The notes below the pieces were generated by a model that did no database searches, had not been told where the DNA came from, and saw nothing but the letters and a program-made list of their open reading frames with translations. A stretch of 64,000 nucleotides of DNA. It comes from Cryptoclostridium sp964637365 (lineage in GTDB: Bacteria > Bacillota > Dehalobacteriia > UBA7702). Made by a program: the position numbers and the translations under genes. Numbering within the stretch: the stretch's first letter is position 1; every line of letters starts with the position of its first letter. Location: the NCBI GenBank assembly GCA_964637365.1, contig CAZWWH010000008.1, positions 16,017-80,016 on the forward strand, written 5' to 3'. Shown here one piece after another: positions 51,425 through 60,779 of the stretch.

Positions 51425-52111
51425 ATGAACATATTAGACAAACTGACGGCGACATTTATTACTGCCGACCGTTGGCAAATGTTTTTGACAGGTCTGGGGA
51501 ACACTCTAAAAATTGCCCTGGTGGCCACAATGATCGGGGTGCTCATCGGCGTGGTTATCGCCATTATCCGCGTTTACCACAAAGAAACGGGAAAGCTCTT
51601 TATCCTCGACAAAATCTGTGGATTATATTTGACAGTGATTCGCGGAACCCCTGTTTTGGTGCAGTTAATGATTATGTATTACGTCATTTTTTCCAACGTG
51701 AGAAATGGTGTTCCCGTGGCCATGCTGGCCTTTGGTATTAATTCCGGGGCATATGTGGCGGAAATTGTCCGGGCAGGGATTAACGCCGTGGATAAGGGCC
51801 AAAACGAAGCCGGGCGTTCCCTGGGGCTAAGCGGCGCCTCTACCATGCGTTCCATCATCTTGCCCCAAGCCATCAAAAATATTTTGCCGGCCATGGGCAA
51901 TGAATTTATCGTGTTGCTGAAGGAAACCTCCATTGTGGGCTATATCGCCATCATGGATGTGACCAAAGCCGGCGATATCGTCCGCAGCCGCACTTACGAC
52001 GCCTTTACTTCCCTGATTTCCGTGGCGGTAATGTATTTGATTCTCGTCATCGGACTCCAGGCCATTTTAAAATATGTGGAAAGGAGACTTGGGAAAAGTG
52101 ATCGACGTTAA
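51425..52111 (+). CDS. Amino-acid ABC transporter permease
   Basis: His/Glu/Gln/Arg-type permease, 228 residues, about five membrane segments. EAA loop: EAGRSLGLSGASTMRSIILPQA. TGLGNTLKIALVATMIG at the start is typical. GAGG site upstream. Confidence 0.93.
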   Translation: MNILDKLTATFITADRWQMFLTGLGNTLKIALVATMIGVLIGVVIAIIRVYHKETGKLFILDKICGLYLTVIRGTPVLVQLMIMYYVIFSNVRNGVPVAMLAFGINSGAYVAEIVRAGINAVDKGQNEAGRSLGLSGASTMRSIILPQAIKNILPAMGNEFIVLLKETSIVGYIAIMDVTKAGDIVRSRTYDAFTSLISVAVMYLILVIGLQAILKYVERRLGKSDRR

Positions 52112-52820
52112 AAATCTTAATAAAAGTTTTGGTGACCATCACGTTTTAAAGGGCATTGATCAACACATTGAAAAAGGGGAAAAGGTTGTGGTGATTGGTC
52201 CCTCTGGTTCGGGGAAATCCACCTTTCTCCGCTGTCTGAATCTGCTGGAAAAGCCTACCCAGGGAGAAATTTGGTTTGAGGGGAAAGAAATTACCGACCC
52301 TAAAGCTGACATCAACAAAATTCGTCAGAAAATGGGTATGGTGTTCCAAAATTTTAACCTTTTTCCCCATATGACAGTGCGAGAAAATATCACCTTTGCG
52401 CCAGTGAAGCTGAAAATCATGAACAAAAGCGAAGCCGACCAAAAGGCCGAGGATCTGCTCCAGCGGGTTGGCTTGCCCGATAAAATCGACGTTTACCCCA
52501 ACAGCCTTTCTGGGGGCCAGAAGCAGCGTGTGGCCATTGTTCGGGCACTGGCGATGAATCCCGATGTTATGCTTTTCGACGAGCCCACCAGCGCCTTGGA
52601 TCCGGAAATGATCGGCGAGGTGCTGGACGTTATGAAGGAATTGGCCGTAGAAGGCATGACCATGGTGGTAGTAACCCACGAAATGGGCTTTGCCAGAGAA
52701 GTCGGTACCAGAGTGCTCTTTATGGATGAAGGAACAATCCTGGAGGAAAACGAGCCCAAGGAATTTTTTGAACATCCCAAACATCCCAGACTCCAAGAGT
52801 TTCTCTCCAAAGTATTATAA
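52098..52820 (+). CDS. Amino-acid ABC transporter ATPase
   Basis: 240 residues. Walker A GPSGSGKST, Q-loop, signature LSGGQKQR, Walker B VMLFDEPTSALD, switch His (VVTHEMGFA). GTG 52098 is the likely start, 11 bases after AAAGGAG, overlapping the permease by 14 bases. Confidence 0.94.
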   Translation: MIDVKNLNKSFGDHHVLKGIDQHIEKGEKVVVIGPSGSGKSTFLRCLNLLEKPTQGEIWFEGKEITDPKADINKIRQKMGMVFQNFNLFPHMTVRENITFAPVKLKIMNKSEADQKAEDLLQRVGLPDKIDVYPNSLSGGQKQRVAIVRALAMNPDVMLFDEPTSALDPEMIGEVLDVMKELAVEGMTMVVVTHEMGFAREVGTRVLFMDEGTILEENEPKEFFEHPKHPRLQEFLSKVL

Positions 52821-52860
52821 TACAAACAACATAAAATATAATTTTATACATTTTTTATGC

Positions 52861-52889
52861 AAAAGGAGCGTCCTATGACACTCCTTTTT
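52861..52889 (+). terminator. Terminator of the ABC operon
   Basis: AAAAGGAG-C-GTC and GAC-A-CTCCTTTT with a CTAT loop, then T run. Confidence 0.85.
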
Positions 52890-52903
52890 AACATAATTTT
52901 CAT

Positions 52904-53572
52904 TTATTTTTCTGTGACATATTGTTCCGCCAAATCCTTCAAATAGAAGGTCTCCGTTTTGTCTTCAAATTGAATACGGATCACACTGTCTTCCGTAACC
53001 GGCAGCACAGTGCCGTCAGAGGCATAATAATGGCCAGCGTCCACAAAGGTCACGCCGCAATGGGCTTTTCTCGTCATATAATCGGGGCCGTTAAGACGCT
53101 CCTTCACCGTAAGGGTTCTGGTCTCCTCATTCCAAGATCCGGCAATGGTCCGTCCATCGTTGCGAGAGGCCACCGAAATGGAGAGCACGCCGCCATCGAC
53201 CTCATAATTTTCAAATTCATCAGAATCATAGTACTCTATGGAAATTTTAGTATCCGCTGCGGCAATATCCCAGCCAATGCGGAAGAAGTACTGATAGCCG
53301 ACGAAAAGCCCCACGCAGCAGAAGGCTGCCGCCGCAATGACCACGGCAATACACCGCTTGACCTTCCGATTCAGTTTTTTTAGAGGCTGAAGTTCCGCTC
53401 GGTCTTTCATAGAAGGGGCTTTCCCAAGGGCCACTTCGGTCTTCATCGCTTCATAAACACGGCGGCAATGGGGACATTGGGCAAGGTGCTCTTCAATGGC
53501 AGTGGCGCTGGCATCGGAAACCAGGCCGTCGGCATAGAGAGGAAGCAGGTCACGTATAATCTCACATTTCAT
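52904..53572 (-). CDS. Anti-sigma factor with zinc-finger domain
   Basis: Membrane anti-sigma factor, 222 residues. The N-terminal zf-HC2 domain has CEIIRDLLPLYADGLVS and the HX3CX2C motif HLAQCPHC (residues 29-36). A membrane segment at 75-95 and an outside sensor domain follow. It overlaps the sigma gene by 4 bases, the usual coupling. Confidence 0.9.
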   Translation of the reverse strand: MKCEIIRDLLPLYADGLVSDASATAIEEHLAQCPHCRRVYEAMKTEVALGKAPSMKDRAELQPLKKLNRKVKRCIAVVIAAAAFCCVGLFVGYQYFFRIGWDIAAADTKISIEYYDSDEFENYEVDGGVLSISVASRNDGRTIAGSWNEETRTLTVKERLNGPDYMTRKAHCGVTFVDAGHYYASDGTVLPVTEDSVIRIQFEDKTETFYLKDLAEQYVTEK

Positions 53573-54060
53573 AATTCATCGTCCTTTCTCATCTTCACGA
53601 GCTTTTGCTTGGCGCGGTAAAAGGTAACCCGCGCCCAATTTTCGTTGCGTTGGAAGATTTCGCCGATTTCCCGAAAGGAGAATGCGCCAGTGATGCGCAG
53701 CAGCAAAACCTCTTTGGAGGTCTCGTCAAGATCGTGGACGCATTTGAACATCTCCATTTTTTCTTCCTTGAGACAAAGGGAAGCTTCCATGGATTGGCCG
53801 CCTTGGACCAAAGACTCATCCAGAGGCACGGTACCTTTCTTCTTTCGCCGTTCCAATTCCTGATACCACAGATGCTTAGCGATTTGGCAAAGCCATGTGG
53901 ATACCTTGCAGCTGCCGTCAAAACGGCGGATGTCCCGCACTGCGCGGACAAAAGTTTCCTGCATAAGCTCCTGGGCCGTATCTTCCTCATGGCAAAGGCT
54001 CATTAAAAAACAGAAAACCATCTCGCCATATTGACGGTAAACCTCATCGAAATCAGCCAC
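53569..54060 (-). CDS. ECF sigma factor
   Basis: 163 residues. Region 2: YGEMVFCFLMSLCHEEDTAQELMQETFVRAVRDI. Region 4: SKEVLLLRITGAFSFREIGEIF and VTFYRAKQKLVK. GTG start (54060) after GGAGGTG. Regulated by the overlapping anti-sigma gene; signal unknown. Confidence 0.93.
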   Translation of the reverse strand: MADFDEVYRQYGEMVFCFLMSLCHEEDTAQELMQETFVRAVRDIRRFDGSCKVSTWLCQIAKHLWYQELERRKKKGTVPLDESLVQGGQSMEASLCLKEEKMEMFKCVHDLDETSKEVLLLRITGAFSFREIGEIFQRNENWARVTFYRAKQKLVKMRKDDEL

Positions 54061-54148
54061 GGTATCACCTCCTTTGCCTATCTATCGGAAAAATTGCCTT
54101 TTCGTTACAGGGCTGAGAAAAATTTTTTAAATCATAAAAACAAATCCC

Positions 54149-54359
54149 CATCTATCATACCATAGATGGGGCATCTTGTCGAAAACCCAGTTTTCGGCAA
54201 GATGATAGCCTGTCAAGAAAGGCTTAGAGTCAGTAAAACTTCCTTGGTCTTCGACCATACAGACACGCCGCGTACCCAAATGAACCCAAGTGGTCGCACG
54301 CTCAGGAATTTTGCTGATGATCAGACTTTATCGGCGGCTTAGTCATCTATCATACTATA
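54149..54359 (+). repeat. Dispersed repeat, copy 2, with flanking direct repeats
   Basis: The repeat body 54174-54340 matches 29931-30086 at both ends. Its flanks are a near-identical 16-bp pair, CATCTATCATACCATA (54149) and CATCTATCATACTATA (54344), as an insertion with target duplication would leave. The left flank also forms a CCCCATCTAT/ATAGATGGGG hairpin. This fills the middle of the 565-bp gap 54061-54625. Confidence 0.65.
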
Positions 54360-54532
54360 AACGGAGATCATTTTGGGAAACGTCTTTTACTCCGCTCCAT
54401 CAAACGACGGCAGGAAAGAAGGCAACGGGAAATTGTAGGTAAACCACAATCCTATTCATTCAGGACAAGCCGATGATCCCTTTTTCGGGAATACCATGGG
54501 ATAACGCAACCAATGGGCTTAGAACAAGGAAA

Positions 54533-54590
54533 GCCCCAAAGGAGAAGTTCGAAGCGTACAAAAATGTACACAAGAGTTTTCCTTTGGGGC
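54533..54590. repeat. GTAC-loop hairpin after htrA
   Basis: GCCCCAAAGGA/TCCTTTGGGGC outer stem (11 bp) enclosing GCGTACAAAAATGTACAC. It lies 35 bp beyond the htrA stop and probably ends its transcription. Third member of the GTAC hairpin group. Confidence 0.6.
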
Positions 54591-54625
54591 TTGACACCGT
54601 TATCATCAATTTAGCGGGTTTTCCA

Positions 54626-56014
54626 TTAGAAGCCAAAGAGACCTCCCAATCCATTATCCCGCTGTTGCTGTTGCTGTTGCTGCTGCTGTTCTTGTTGCTG
54701 TTGTTGCTGTTGTTGCTGTTGTTCGATTTGTTTTTGGAGGGCTTCCTGGGTTTCAGGATCTGTTTCCGTCAATTTTACTTTTATGGTGAGGGTTTCACCG
54801 GTCGCCATACGGTAAACCGTGAGTTCAACAGTATCGCCGGCTTTTAATTGATTTTTCACACCATTTAACTGGGAGGTGCTGGAAATTTCAGTACCATTGA
54901 TAGAGGTAATGATATCGCCAACTCTCAAATCACTTTTGGCGGCGGCTCCATTTTCCGCAATCGCAGCTACATAAGCCCCAGTGGGCACCCGGTAAAAAGC
55001 CGCGGCAGTTTCATTAATGTCGGAGCAGGAAATACCAATGGAGGGGCGACCGGTTACGTAACCGTATTCCATCAGTTCATTAACAATAGGGACCGCTTCA
55101 TTGATGGGAATCGCAAAGCCCATACCTTCGGCTACGGTGGTATCAATTTTTGCGGAGTTGATACCGATGACCTGGCCTTGCATATTGGTTAAGGGACCGC
55201 CGGAATTACCGGAATTAATGGCGGCGTTGGTTTGGATATAATGCATGGTCTGACCTTCAATTTCAACGGAGCGATCCAGAGCAGAGATAATGCCGTTGGT
55301 CACGGAGCCCGCGAAGCTCTGCCCCAAAGGATTCCCGATAGCCACTACTTCTTCTCCTACCACCAACTGATCGGAATCGCCCAATTCCGCGGCGGTGTAA
55401 CCGGAGCCTTCAATTTTAATCACTGCCAAGTCTGTGTAAGTATCGCTACCCACCAGTTCCGCAGATTTCTCCGTACCATCTTGAAGCGTGACAGTGAGAT
55501 TACTCATGCCGCTAACCACATGAGCGTTCGTCATAATATAGCCGTTTTCTTTGATGATAATGCCGGTACCGCTGGCAGTGCCAGCGCCGCTTTCTCCGGC
55601 AATACCAACTACAGAGGGAGAGACCTTTTCATTAATGGCTGCTACGGAAAGAGCTTCCCCATCGGAAGCAGCGGTTTGCTGCAAGGTCTGGTTTTGCGTT
55701 ACAGGTGTAGCGTCATTGCTGTCCTTGTCAAAAAACACGCTATAAACACCGATGGAACTAAAGGCAATCACCGCCACTGCGGCAATGCCGCAAAAAAACA
55801 TGGCGACTTTTTTACCAAGACTTCTTTTCTTTTTTGGGAATGAATCATTTTTCGGTGTCACATCGAACTCTTGTCCGTGGCTGCCGCAAACGGGATAAAC
55901 CTCCATTTCTTGGACAACAGTTTCACGCTCTGGGGAAGCGCTTTGGGAATCTTCGGATTGCGGTTCGATTTTTTGTTCTGGGTAGTTTTTGTAGTATCTT
56001 TCATCATCGTTCAT
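54626..56014 (-). CDS. htrA: HtrA/DegP-type serine protease with polyglutamine tail
   Basis: Membrane-anchored envelope protease for misfolded proteins, 462 residues. Cytoplasmic N-terminus, membrane segment at about 71-92, trypsin-like domain with His in TNAHVV, Asp in YTDLAVIKIE and Ser in NSGNSGGPL, then a PDZ domain (about 330-425: AAKSDLRVGDIITSINGTEI). The end is unusual: ten Gln, Glu, nine Gln, then RDNGLGGLFGF. AAAGGAGG before ATG 56014. Confidence 0.95.
   Translation of the reverse strand: MNDDERYYKNYPEQKIEPQSEDSQSASPERETVVQEMEVYPVCGSHGQEFDVTPKNDSFPKKKRSLGKKVAMFFCGIAAVAVIAFSSIGVYSVFFDKDSNDATPVTQNQTLQQTAASDGEALSVAAINEKVSPSVVGIAGESGAGTASGTGIIIKENGYIMTNAHVVSGMSNLTVTLQDGTEKSAELVGSDTYTDLAVIKIEGSGYTAAELGDSDQLVVGEEVVAIGNPLGQSFAGSVTNGIISALDRSVEIEGQTMHYIQTNAAINSGNSGGPLTNMQGQVIGINSAKIDTTVAEGMGFAIPINEAVPIVNELMEYGYVTGRPSIGISCSDINETAAAFYRVPTGAYVAAIAENGAAAKSDLRVGDIITSINGTEISSTSQLNGVKNQLKAGDTVELTVYRMATGETLTIKVKLTETDPETQEALQKQIEQQQQQQQQQQEQQQQQQQQQRDNGLGGLFGF
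54662..54721 (-). repeat. CAG/CAA triplet tract in htrA
   Basis: Twenty consecutive triplets: 19 Gln codons and one Glu. Mixed CAG and CAA codons point to a protein-level feature, but triplet slippage could still change its length. Confidence 0.85.
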
Positions 56015-56161
56015 GGAAGATGCCTCCTTTGTCTGGGGGTTTTATGGTCATATCTCAATTTCTGACCTTAGTTTACCCCGTTTTCTTGGTTTCACAAGGG
56101 CATCTCTGTGACAAAATGGTGAAGATACCATGCAAAGAATTTCACAAAATTTATCACAGTA

Positions 56162-56190
56162 TTGAGGACAGACCATTGCCATGGTATAAT
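56162..56190 (+). promoter_or_regulatory. Sigma-A promoter of the acetyltransferase gene
   Basis: TTGAGG, 17 bases, TATAAT, 44 bp before the start. Confidence 0.7.
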
Positions 56191-56234
56191 ACATTTATTC
56201 ATGAAAGGAAAAAATTAAAATTATGGAGGACATG

Positions 56235-56708
56235 ATGGATCAAATTCGCAAAATTAAGGAACATGATTTGGGGCAGCTGCTGGCTCTTTATCACCAGCTC
56301 CATCACGATGAGGACACCGCCATTACCCCGGAACGGAAGGCGGCCTTTACGGAAATTCTTCAAAATAAGAACTCCTACCTTTTGGTGACGGAGCGGGATG
56401 GCAAGATTATCGCCACAGTACATCTGACCATTATGCCGAATTTAAGCCGTAACGGCTCACCAGCAGCTTATATTGAAAATGTAATTGTCGATCAAAATCT
56501 CCACGGACAAAAGGTGGGAGAGACCATCATGAACCATGCCATAGAAATCGCGAAGGCACGCCATTGCTATAAGGTTTTTCTATGCACCGGTTCCATTACC
56601 CACGATGATACTCCGGAATTGATGGAACGTCGCCACCGTTTTTACGCCAAGTCTGGCTTAAAGTTAGGCATTAAAAACGTCTTGGTGCGGTATCTTAACA
56701 GAGAATGA
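56235..56708 (+). CDS. GNAT-family N-acetyltransferase
   Basis: 157 residues. The acetyl-CoA motif region is AYIENVIVDQNLHGQKVGETIM, and KVFLCTGSITHDD with FYAKSGLK follows. ATG 56235 is five bases after GGAGG. Substrate unknown. Confidence 0.88.
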   Translation: MDQIRKIKEHDLGQLLALYHQLHHDEDTAITPERKAAFTEILQNKNSYLLVTERDGKIIATVHLTIMPNLSRNGSPAAYIENVIVDQNLHGQKVGETIMNHAIEIAKARHCYKVFLCTGSITHDDTPELMERRHRFYAKSGLKLGIKNVLVRYLNRE

Positions 56709-56726
56709 TATTTTCGGGAATCGGCC

Positions 56727-57260
56727 ATGACATTTTTCAAAATTTTCCTCACTTATTTTAAAATTGGCGTTCTAACCTTCGGCAGCGGTTACACCATGCT
56801 GCCCTTATTGGAACGGGAGCTTATTGAAAAGCAGCAATGGATCGACAACGATACCCTATACGACTATTTTGCCCTGGCCCAGTCAGTACCGGGAATCGTG
56901 GCGGTGAATACGGCTACTTTTTTGGGATATCGGCTCAAAGGCTTTCAAGGAGCAGTAGCGGCGGCACTGGGCATGATTTTACCGTCGCTGATTCTGATTA
57001 CTGTGATTGCCGCCTTCTTCCGCAATTTGGCGGAATATGAAGTCATACAAAAAATCTTTCGGGGTTTGAATATTGCCATTACGGCATTGCTGATTAAGAC
57101 CCTTTGGAATATGGGACGGCGCAGCATCAAAGACCTGGTAACAGCGGGAATCTTTCTCTGTGCTTTATTGATCAATATCCTCTGGGGCGTGAACCCCATT
57201 TACTTCATCATTACCGGGGCCATATTAGGGATTCTGTTCGCAGGGAGGGAAAAACAATGA
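56727..57260 (+). CDS. chrA: Chromate transporter, N-terminal-type half
   Basis: Short-chain CHR family membrane protein, 177 residues. TYFKIGVLTFGSGYTMLPLLEREL and AQSVPGIVAVNTATFLGY are family signatures. Its stop overlaps the next start (ATGA); the two halves should form a heterodimer. Native substrate in anaerobes unknown. Confidence 0.9.
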   Translation: MTFFKIFLTYFKIGVLTFGSGYTMLPLLERELIEKQQWIDNDTLYDYFALAQSVPGIVAVNTATFLGYRLKGFQGAVAAALGMILPSLILITVIAAFFRNLAEYEVIQKIFRGLNIAITALLIKTLWNMGRRSIKDLVTAGIFLCALLINILWGVNPIYFIITGAILGILFAGREKQ

Positions 57261-57793
57261 TTTATTTGACCCTCTTCTGGGAATTTTTAAAGATCGGACT
57301 ATTCGGCATTGGCGGCGGCTATGCAACCCTGCCTTTTTTAAAACACTTATCTGCGGAATATGGATGGTTCTCCCTGGGAGACATGACCAACTATATCTCT
57401 CTATCGGAAATCACCCCGGGGGCCTTTGGAGTTAATATGGCGACCTTCGCGGGATTTTCCGCCGCTGGTGTTTTGGGCGGTATTGTGGCAACCTTCGCCT
57501 TAGCTTTGCTGCCCTTTCTTTTGATTACGGTATTATGCCACAAATTTCCTAATTTTAAAGAGAACAAAACCTTTTCCAAGATTTTTTACGGCGTAGTTCC
57601 TGTGGCAGTGGCCCTCATCGGCACTGTGGCCTTTCAAATCTTCCAAACTTCGCTGCTCCATTTTGAGACGGTTTTTCAGGGCGCCATTTCCTGGCTGCTC
57701 TTTGTGATTCTGCTGCTATTGGCCTTTGTAAAAAAGGCAGGCCCCCTTCAGCTATTTCTGATCGGTGGTATTTGCGGCCTGCTCTTTCTATGA
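57257..57793 (+). CDS. chrA: Chromate transporter, C-terminal-type half
   Basis: Second CHR protein, 178 residues. LKIGLFGIGGGYATLPFL and LSEITPGAFGVNMATFAGF match the first half, showing origin by duplication. Start ATG 57257. Confidence 0.9.
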   Translation: MIYLTLFWEFLKIGLFGIGGGYATLPFLKHLSAEYGWFSLGDMTNYISLSEITPGAFGVNMATFAGFSAAGVLGGIVATFALALLPFLLITVLCHKFPNFKENKTFSKIFYGVVPVAVALIGTVAFQIFQTSLLHFETVFQGAISWLLFVILLLLAFVKKAGPLQLFLIGGICGLLFL

Positions 57794-57819
57794 TTGCGGA
57801 AAGGAGGTAGGATAATCCC

Positions 57820-59127
57820 ATGACCCAAAATGCCTTGGTATTTGGGGGCGGCGGCGCCCGAGGCGCCTACGAAATTGGTGTTTGGAAGGCTCTGCGGGAA
57901 TTGGAAATAGAATTCTCCATAGTCACCGGCACTTCGGTAGGAGCCTTAAACGGCGCTTTGTTCGCCCAGGGAGATTATGACAAGGCCGAAGCCCTTTGGA
58001 GTGAAATTGACACCCCCCAGGTGTTGCGGCTGTCCGAAGACGACGATATTACAGAAGCGACAAAACTTTTGGCCACCGCCAAAACATATTTGCAAAATGT
58101 CCATAAATACCGCAGCGTAGGGCTGGACACCTCGCCGCTGTTGGAGCTGATCACGGCCCATGTGGACGAAAACGCCGTTCGGCGCTCCCCCATTTTATTT
58201 GGTCTGACTACGGTGATGCTGGACGGCAAAAGCTCTGAAGCGAAGGAATACTTTATTGACCAAATTCCCCAAGGGCAGCTGCATCAATATCTAATGGCGT
58301 CTTCCGCGCTGTTTCCAGCCTTGGCATATCAACTGATTGACGGTAAAATTCATGTGGACGGCGGTTATCACGACAATGTCCCTACCAATATGGCTTTAAA
58401 CCGAGGAGCGGAAATGACCCTTTCCGTGGATCTCAACGCAGTGGGCATAGATTTGGAGCCAAAGCCCAGCATCGGCCAGCGCTGCGAACTGATTCGTCCC
58501 TGCCATGATTTGGGACCGGTACTGAACTTCACCAAGGAACAGTCCCGTCGAAATATTCGCTTAGGCTATCTCGATGCCATGAAACATTACGGACGGTACC
58601 GCGGGCGGTATTTCACCTTCCTACCCACAGCCTTTTGCCGTATTTCCCCCCATGACAGAAGCAAGCTAAAGGAAACGGCACGACTACTCCGTTGTGAGGA
58701 ACGAAATCCCCTGGGAAAACTATCAGCGAGCACTCTGCGGCGGGAGATCACCAAACGCTGTTCTGGCGACCCTCAGATACCGGAAACGCTGTTTTTCGCC
58801 GGCGCCGAAGCTGTGGGAAAAATTTTTGGCGCAGAGCCCACTCGCGTTTACTCCGAGGAAGCCTATCTCAGCGCCATCCAAAGAAGTGTAAGGGAATACG
58901 TCCTTCACCGCAAGACTATGGATGAGTTCGGCTTTAACCGCCGCAAAACCATTCAAAAAACCATAGAGACATTGGATGACAAGGGTACGGTCACCATTCT
59001 CTGCCGCCAGCTAAAGTCTGTTTCACGAGGAGGTTCCAGGGCGAAGCTCCGCGCCTTGGCTTCGCTCCGTCCCGATGAATTTTTGGCTGCGGTCTTTCTT
59101 TGGGTCAGCGGCATCAAAATAAAATAA
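57820..59127 (+). CDS. Patatin-like phospholipase
   Basis: 435 residues. GGGGARGAYEIGVW oxyanion loop, nucleophile Ser in GTSVGALNG and catalytic Asp in DGGYHDN. Only the first 230 residues are the patatin domain; the rest is helical and unassigned. GGAGG before the ATG. Confidence 0.9.
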   Translation: MTQNALVFGGGGARGAYEIGVWKALRELEIEFSIVTGTSVGALNGALFAQGDYDKAEALWSEIDTPQVLRLSEDDDITEATKLLATAKTYLQNVHKYRSVGLDTSPLLELITAHVDENAVRRSPILFGLTTVMLDGKSSEAKEYFIDQIPQGQLHQYLMASSALFPALAYQLIDGKIHVDGGYHDNVPTNMALNRGAEMTLSVDLNAVGIDLEPKPSIGQRCELIRPCHDLGPVLNFTKEQSRRNIRLGYLDAMKHYGRYRGRYFTFLPTAFCRISPHDRSKLKETARLLRCEERNPLGKLSASTLRREITKRCSGDPQIPETLFFAGAEAVGKIFGAEPTRVYSEEAYLSAIQRSVREYVLHRKTMDEFGFNRRKTIQKTIETLDDKGTVTILCRQLKSVSRGGSRAKLRALASLRPDEFLAAVFLWVSGIKIK

Positions 59128-59151
59128 CAGATAAAAAGTTACGAGGAAACA

Positions 59152-60078
59152 ATGAAACATATTTTCATCATCAACCCCATTGCGGGTCAAGGGAAATATC
59201 AGGAGAAAATTTTAAACGATATCCATCATCACTGTACGGCCCTTCCATGTGATTTTGAAGTCATTCAAACCCAGGACATTGGCGAAGCCTACCGCATTGC
59301 CGCCCAATACCCACCGGAAGTCCAAGCCCGGTTTTACGCTGTGGGAGGCGACGGCACCCTCAACGAAATGATCAATGGCCTTATGGCGCGGGGATGCGGA
59401 GAAGCAGGCCTGATTCCCTGCGGCACAGGGGATGATTTTGCCAGAGTGTTCCAAGAGAAGGCGCCGTTTCTCGACATTGACAAGCAACTAAAGGGAACAG
59501 CCCAGGCCATTGATTTGATTCGGGTTTGCGGCCGTTACGCCGTCAATCTCTGTAACTTGGGAATCGACGCCGAAACCGCCGCCGATGTTCACCGATTTTC
59601 CCGTTTTCTGCCAGGGCCAGTGGCTTACACTGTAGCGCTGGTTTGGCGGCTCTTCCACCGTTTAGGCATTGAGATGAAAGTAACACTGGATGACAAAGAA
59701 ACCTTTGAAGGCACCTATCTTCTGGCCTCCTTCGCCAACGGACAAGCCTATGGCGGCGGGTATTTTGCCGCCCCTAAGGCAGAATATAACGACGGGTGGA
59801 TGGATGTCTGTATCGTAAAGCCCATTAGCCGGCTGAAATTCTCTCAATTATTGAGCCAATATAAAGCTGGAAAGCACCTGGACAATGATACGTTTGGCCC
59901 ACTGCTTCATTATCGTAGAGTAAAAAAGGCGGTCTTCTCCACCGCAAAAAATCAGCGCTTCTGCATTGACGGTGAAATCATTGCCACTGATAGCGCAGAA
60001 ATGGAGATTTGCCCTCAAGCGCTGCGATTCATTCTACCCTATGGCGCGAAATTGCGGGGAACTTTACCAATCAGATAA
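59152..60078 (+). CDS. Diacylglycerol-kinase-type lipid kinase
   Basis: DagK/YegS/BmrU family, 308 residues. FIINPIAGQGK start, GGDGTLNEMING, PCGTGDDFAR and a C-terminal beta domain ending EMEICPQALRFILP. Probably recycles diacylglycerol for phospholipid synthesis; its patatin neighbour fits lipid turnover. Confidence 0.9.
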   Translation: MKHIFIINPIAGQGKYQEKILNDIHHHCTALPCDFEVIQTQDIGEAYRIAAQYPPEVQARFYAVGGDGTLNEMINGLMARGCGEAGLIPCGTGDDFARVFQEKAPFLDIDKQLKGTAQAIDLIRVCGRYAVNLCNLGIDAETAADVHRFSRFLPGPVAYTVALVWRLFHRLGIEMKVTLDDKETFEGTYLLASFANGQAYGGGYFAAPKAEYNDGWMDVCIVKPISRLKFSQLLSQYKAGKHLDNDTFGPLLHYRRVKKAVFSTAKNQRFCIDGEIIATDSAEMEICPQALRFILPYGAKLRGTLPIR

Positions 60079-60110
60079 AGGGTCGCTCAGGGTTTTCCGC
60101 AAAAAAATGC

Positions 60111-60139
60111 TTGTGGACAACACTTGTTTCCGCTATAAT
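60111..60139 (+). promoter_or_regulatory. Sigma-A promoter of the pab cluster
   Basis: TTGTGG, 17 bases, TATAAT, 50 bp before pabA. Confidence 0.7.
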
Positions 60140-60188
60140 TATAGGTTGTATCCCGATAGAAAAATTATCATAAAGCAAGGGGAACGAA

Positions 60189-60779
60189 ATGTTTTTAATG
60201 GTCGATAATTACGACTCCTTCGTTTATAATCTCACCGCTTACTTTCAAGAGTTGGGAGAGGAAATCATCGTGCATCGCAACGACGCGCTGACCACGGCGG
60301 AAATCCGCGCCATGGACCCCAAGGGCATCATTATTTCTCCTGGGCCAAAACGCCCTGACGAAGCAGGTTTGTCCGAAGAAATCGTTAGAGAATTCCATGG
60401 TGAAATACCAATTTTAGGCGTATGTCTGGGGCATCAGGTCATTGGTCATGTTTTCGGCGCTACGGTAGAAAAAGGCACACGTCCCATGCACGGCAAGGTG
60501 ACGTCCATTCATCACAATGGGGAACGGCTGTTTCACTGTGTGGCCAATCCTTTTAACGTCACCCGCTATCATTCTCTGGTGGTAAAAGGGGAAACCCTGC
60601 CCCAAGACATGATCATCGACGCTACCTCCGAAGATGGGGCGGTGATGGCCATTTCCCACACCAAAGAGCCTGTTTACGGTGTGCAGTTCCATCCGGAAGC
60701 CGTGCTGACGGATCACGGCCATATTTTGTTGAAGAACTTTGTCAATTTATGCGAAGAATGGTGGTGCAGCCGACAATGA
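60189..60779 (+). CDS. pabA: Aminodeoxychorismate synthase, glutaminase component
   Basis: PabA/TrpG amidotransferase, 196 residues. VDNYDSFVYNL start, nucleophile Cys in GVCLGHQ, His and Glu in QFHPEAVLT. pabB/pabC neighbours favour the folate role over tryptophan. Stop overlaps pabB start (ATGA). Confidence 0.93.
   Translation: MFLMVDNYDSFVYNLTAYFQELGEEIIVHRNDALTTAEIRAMDPKGIIISPGPKRPDEAGLSEEIVREFHGEIPILGVCLGHQVIGHVFGATVEKGTRPMHGKVTSIHHNGERLFHCVANPFNVTRYHSLVVKGETLPQDMIIDATSEDGAVMAISHTKEPVYGVQFHPEAVLTDHGHILLKNFVNLCEEWWCSRQ

Noticed and set aside
54473..54847. Plus-strand frame with a long poly-Leu run
   Set aside because: Antisense of the polyglutamine tract of htrA.
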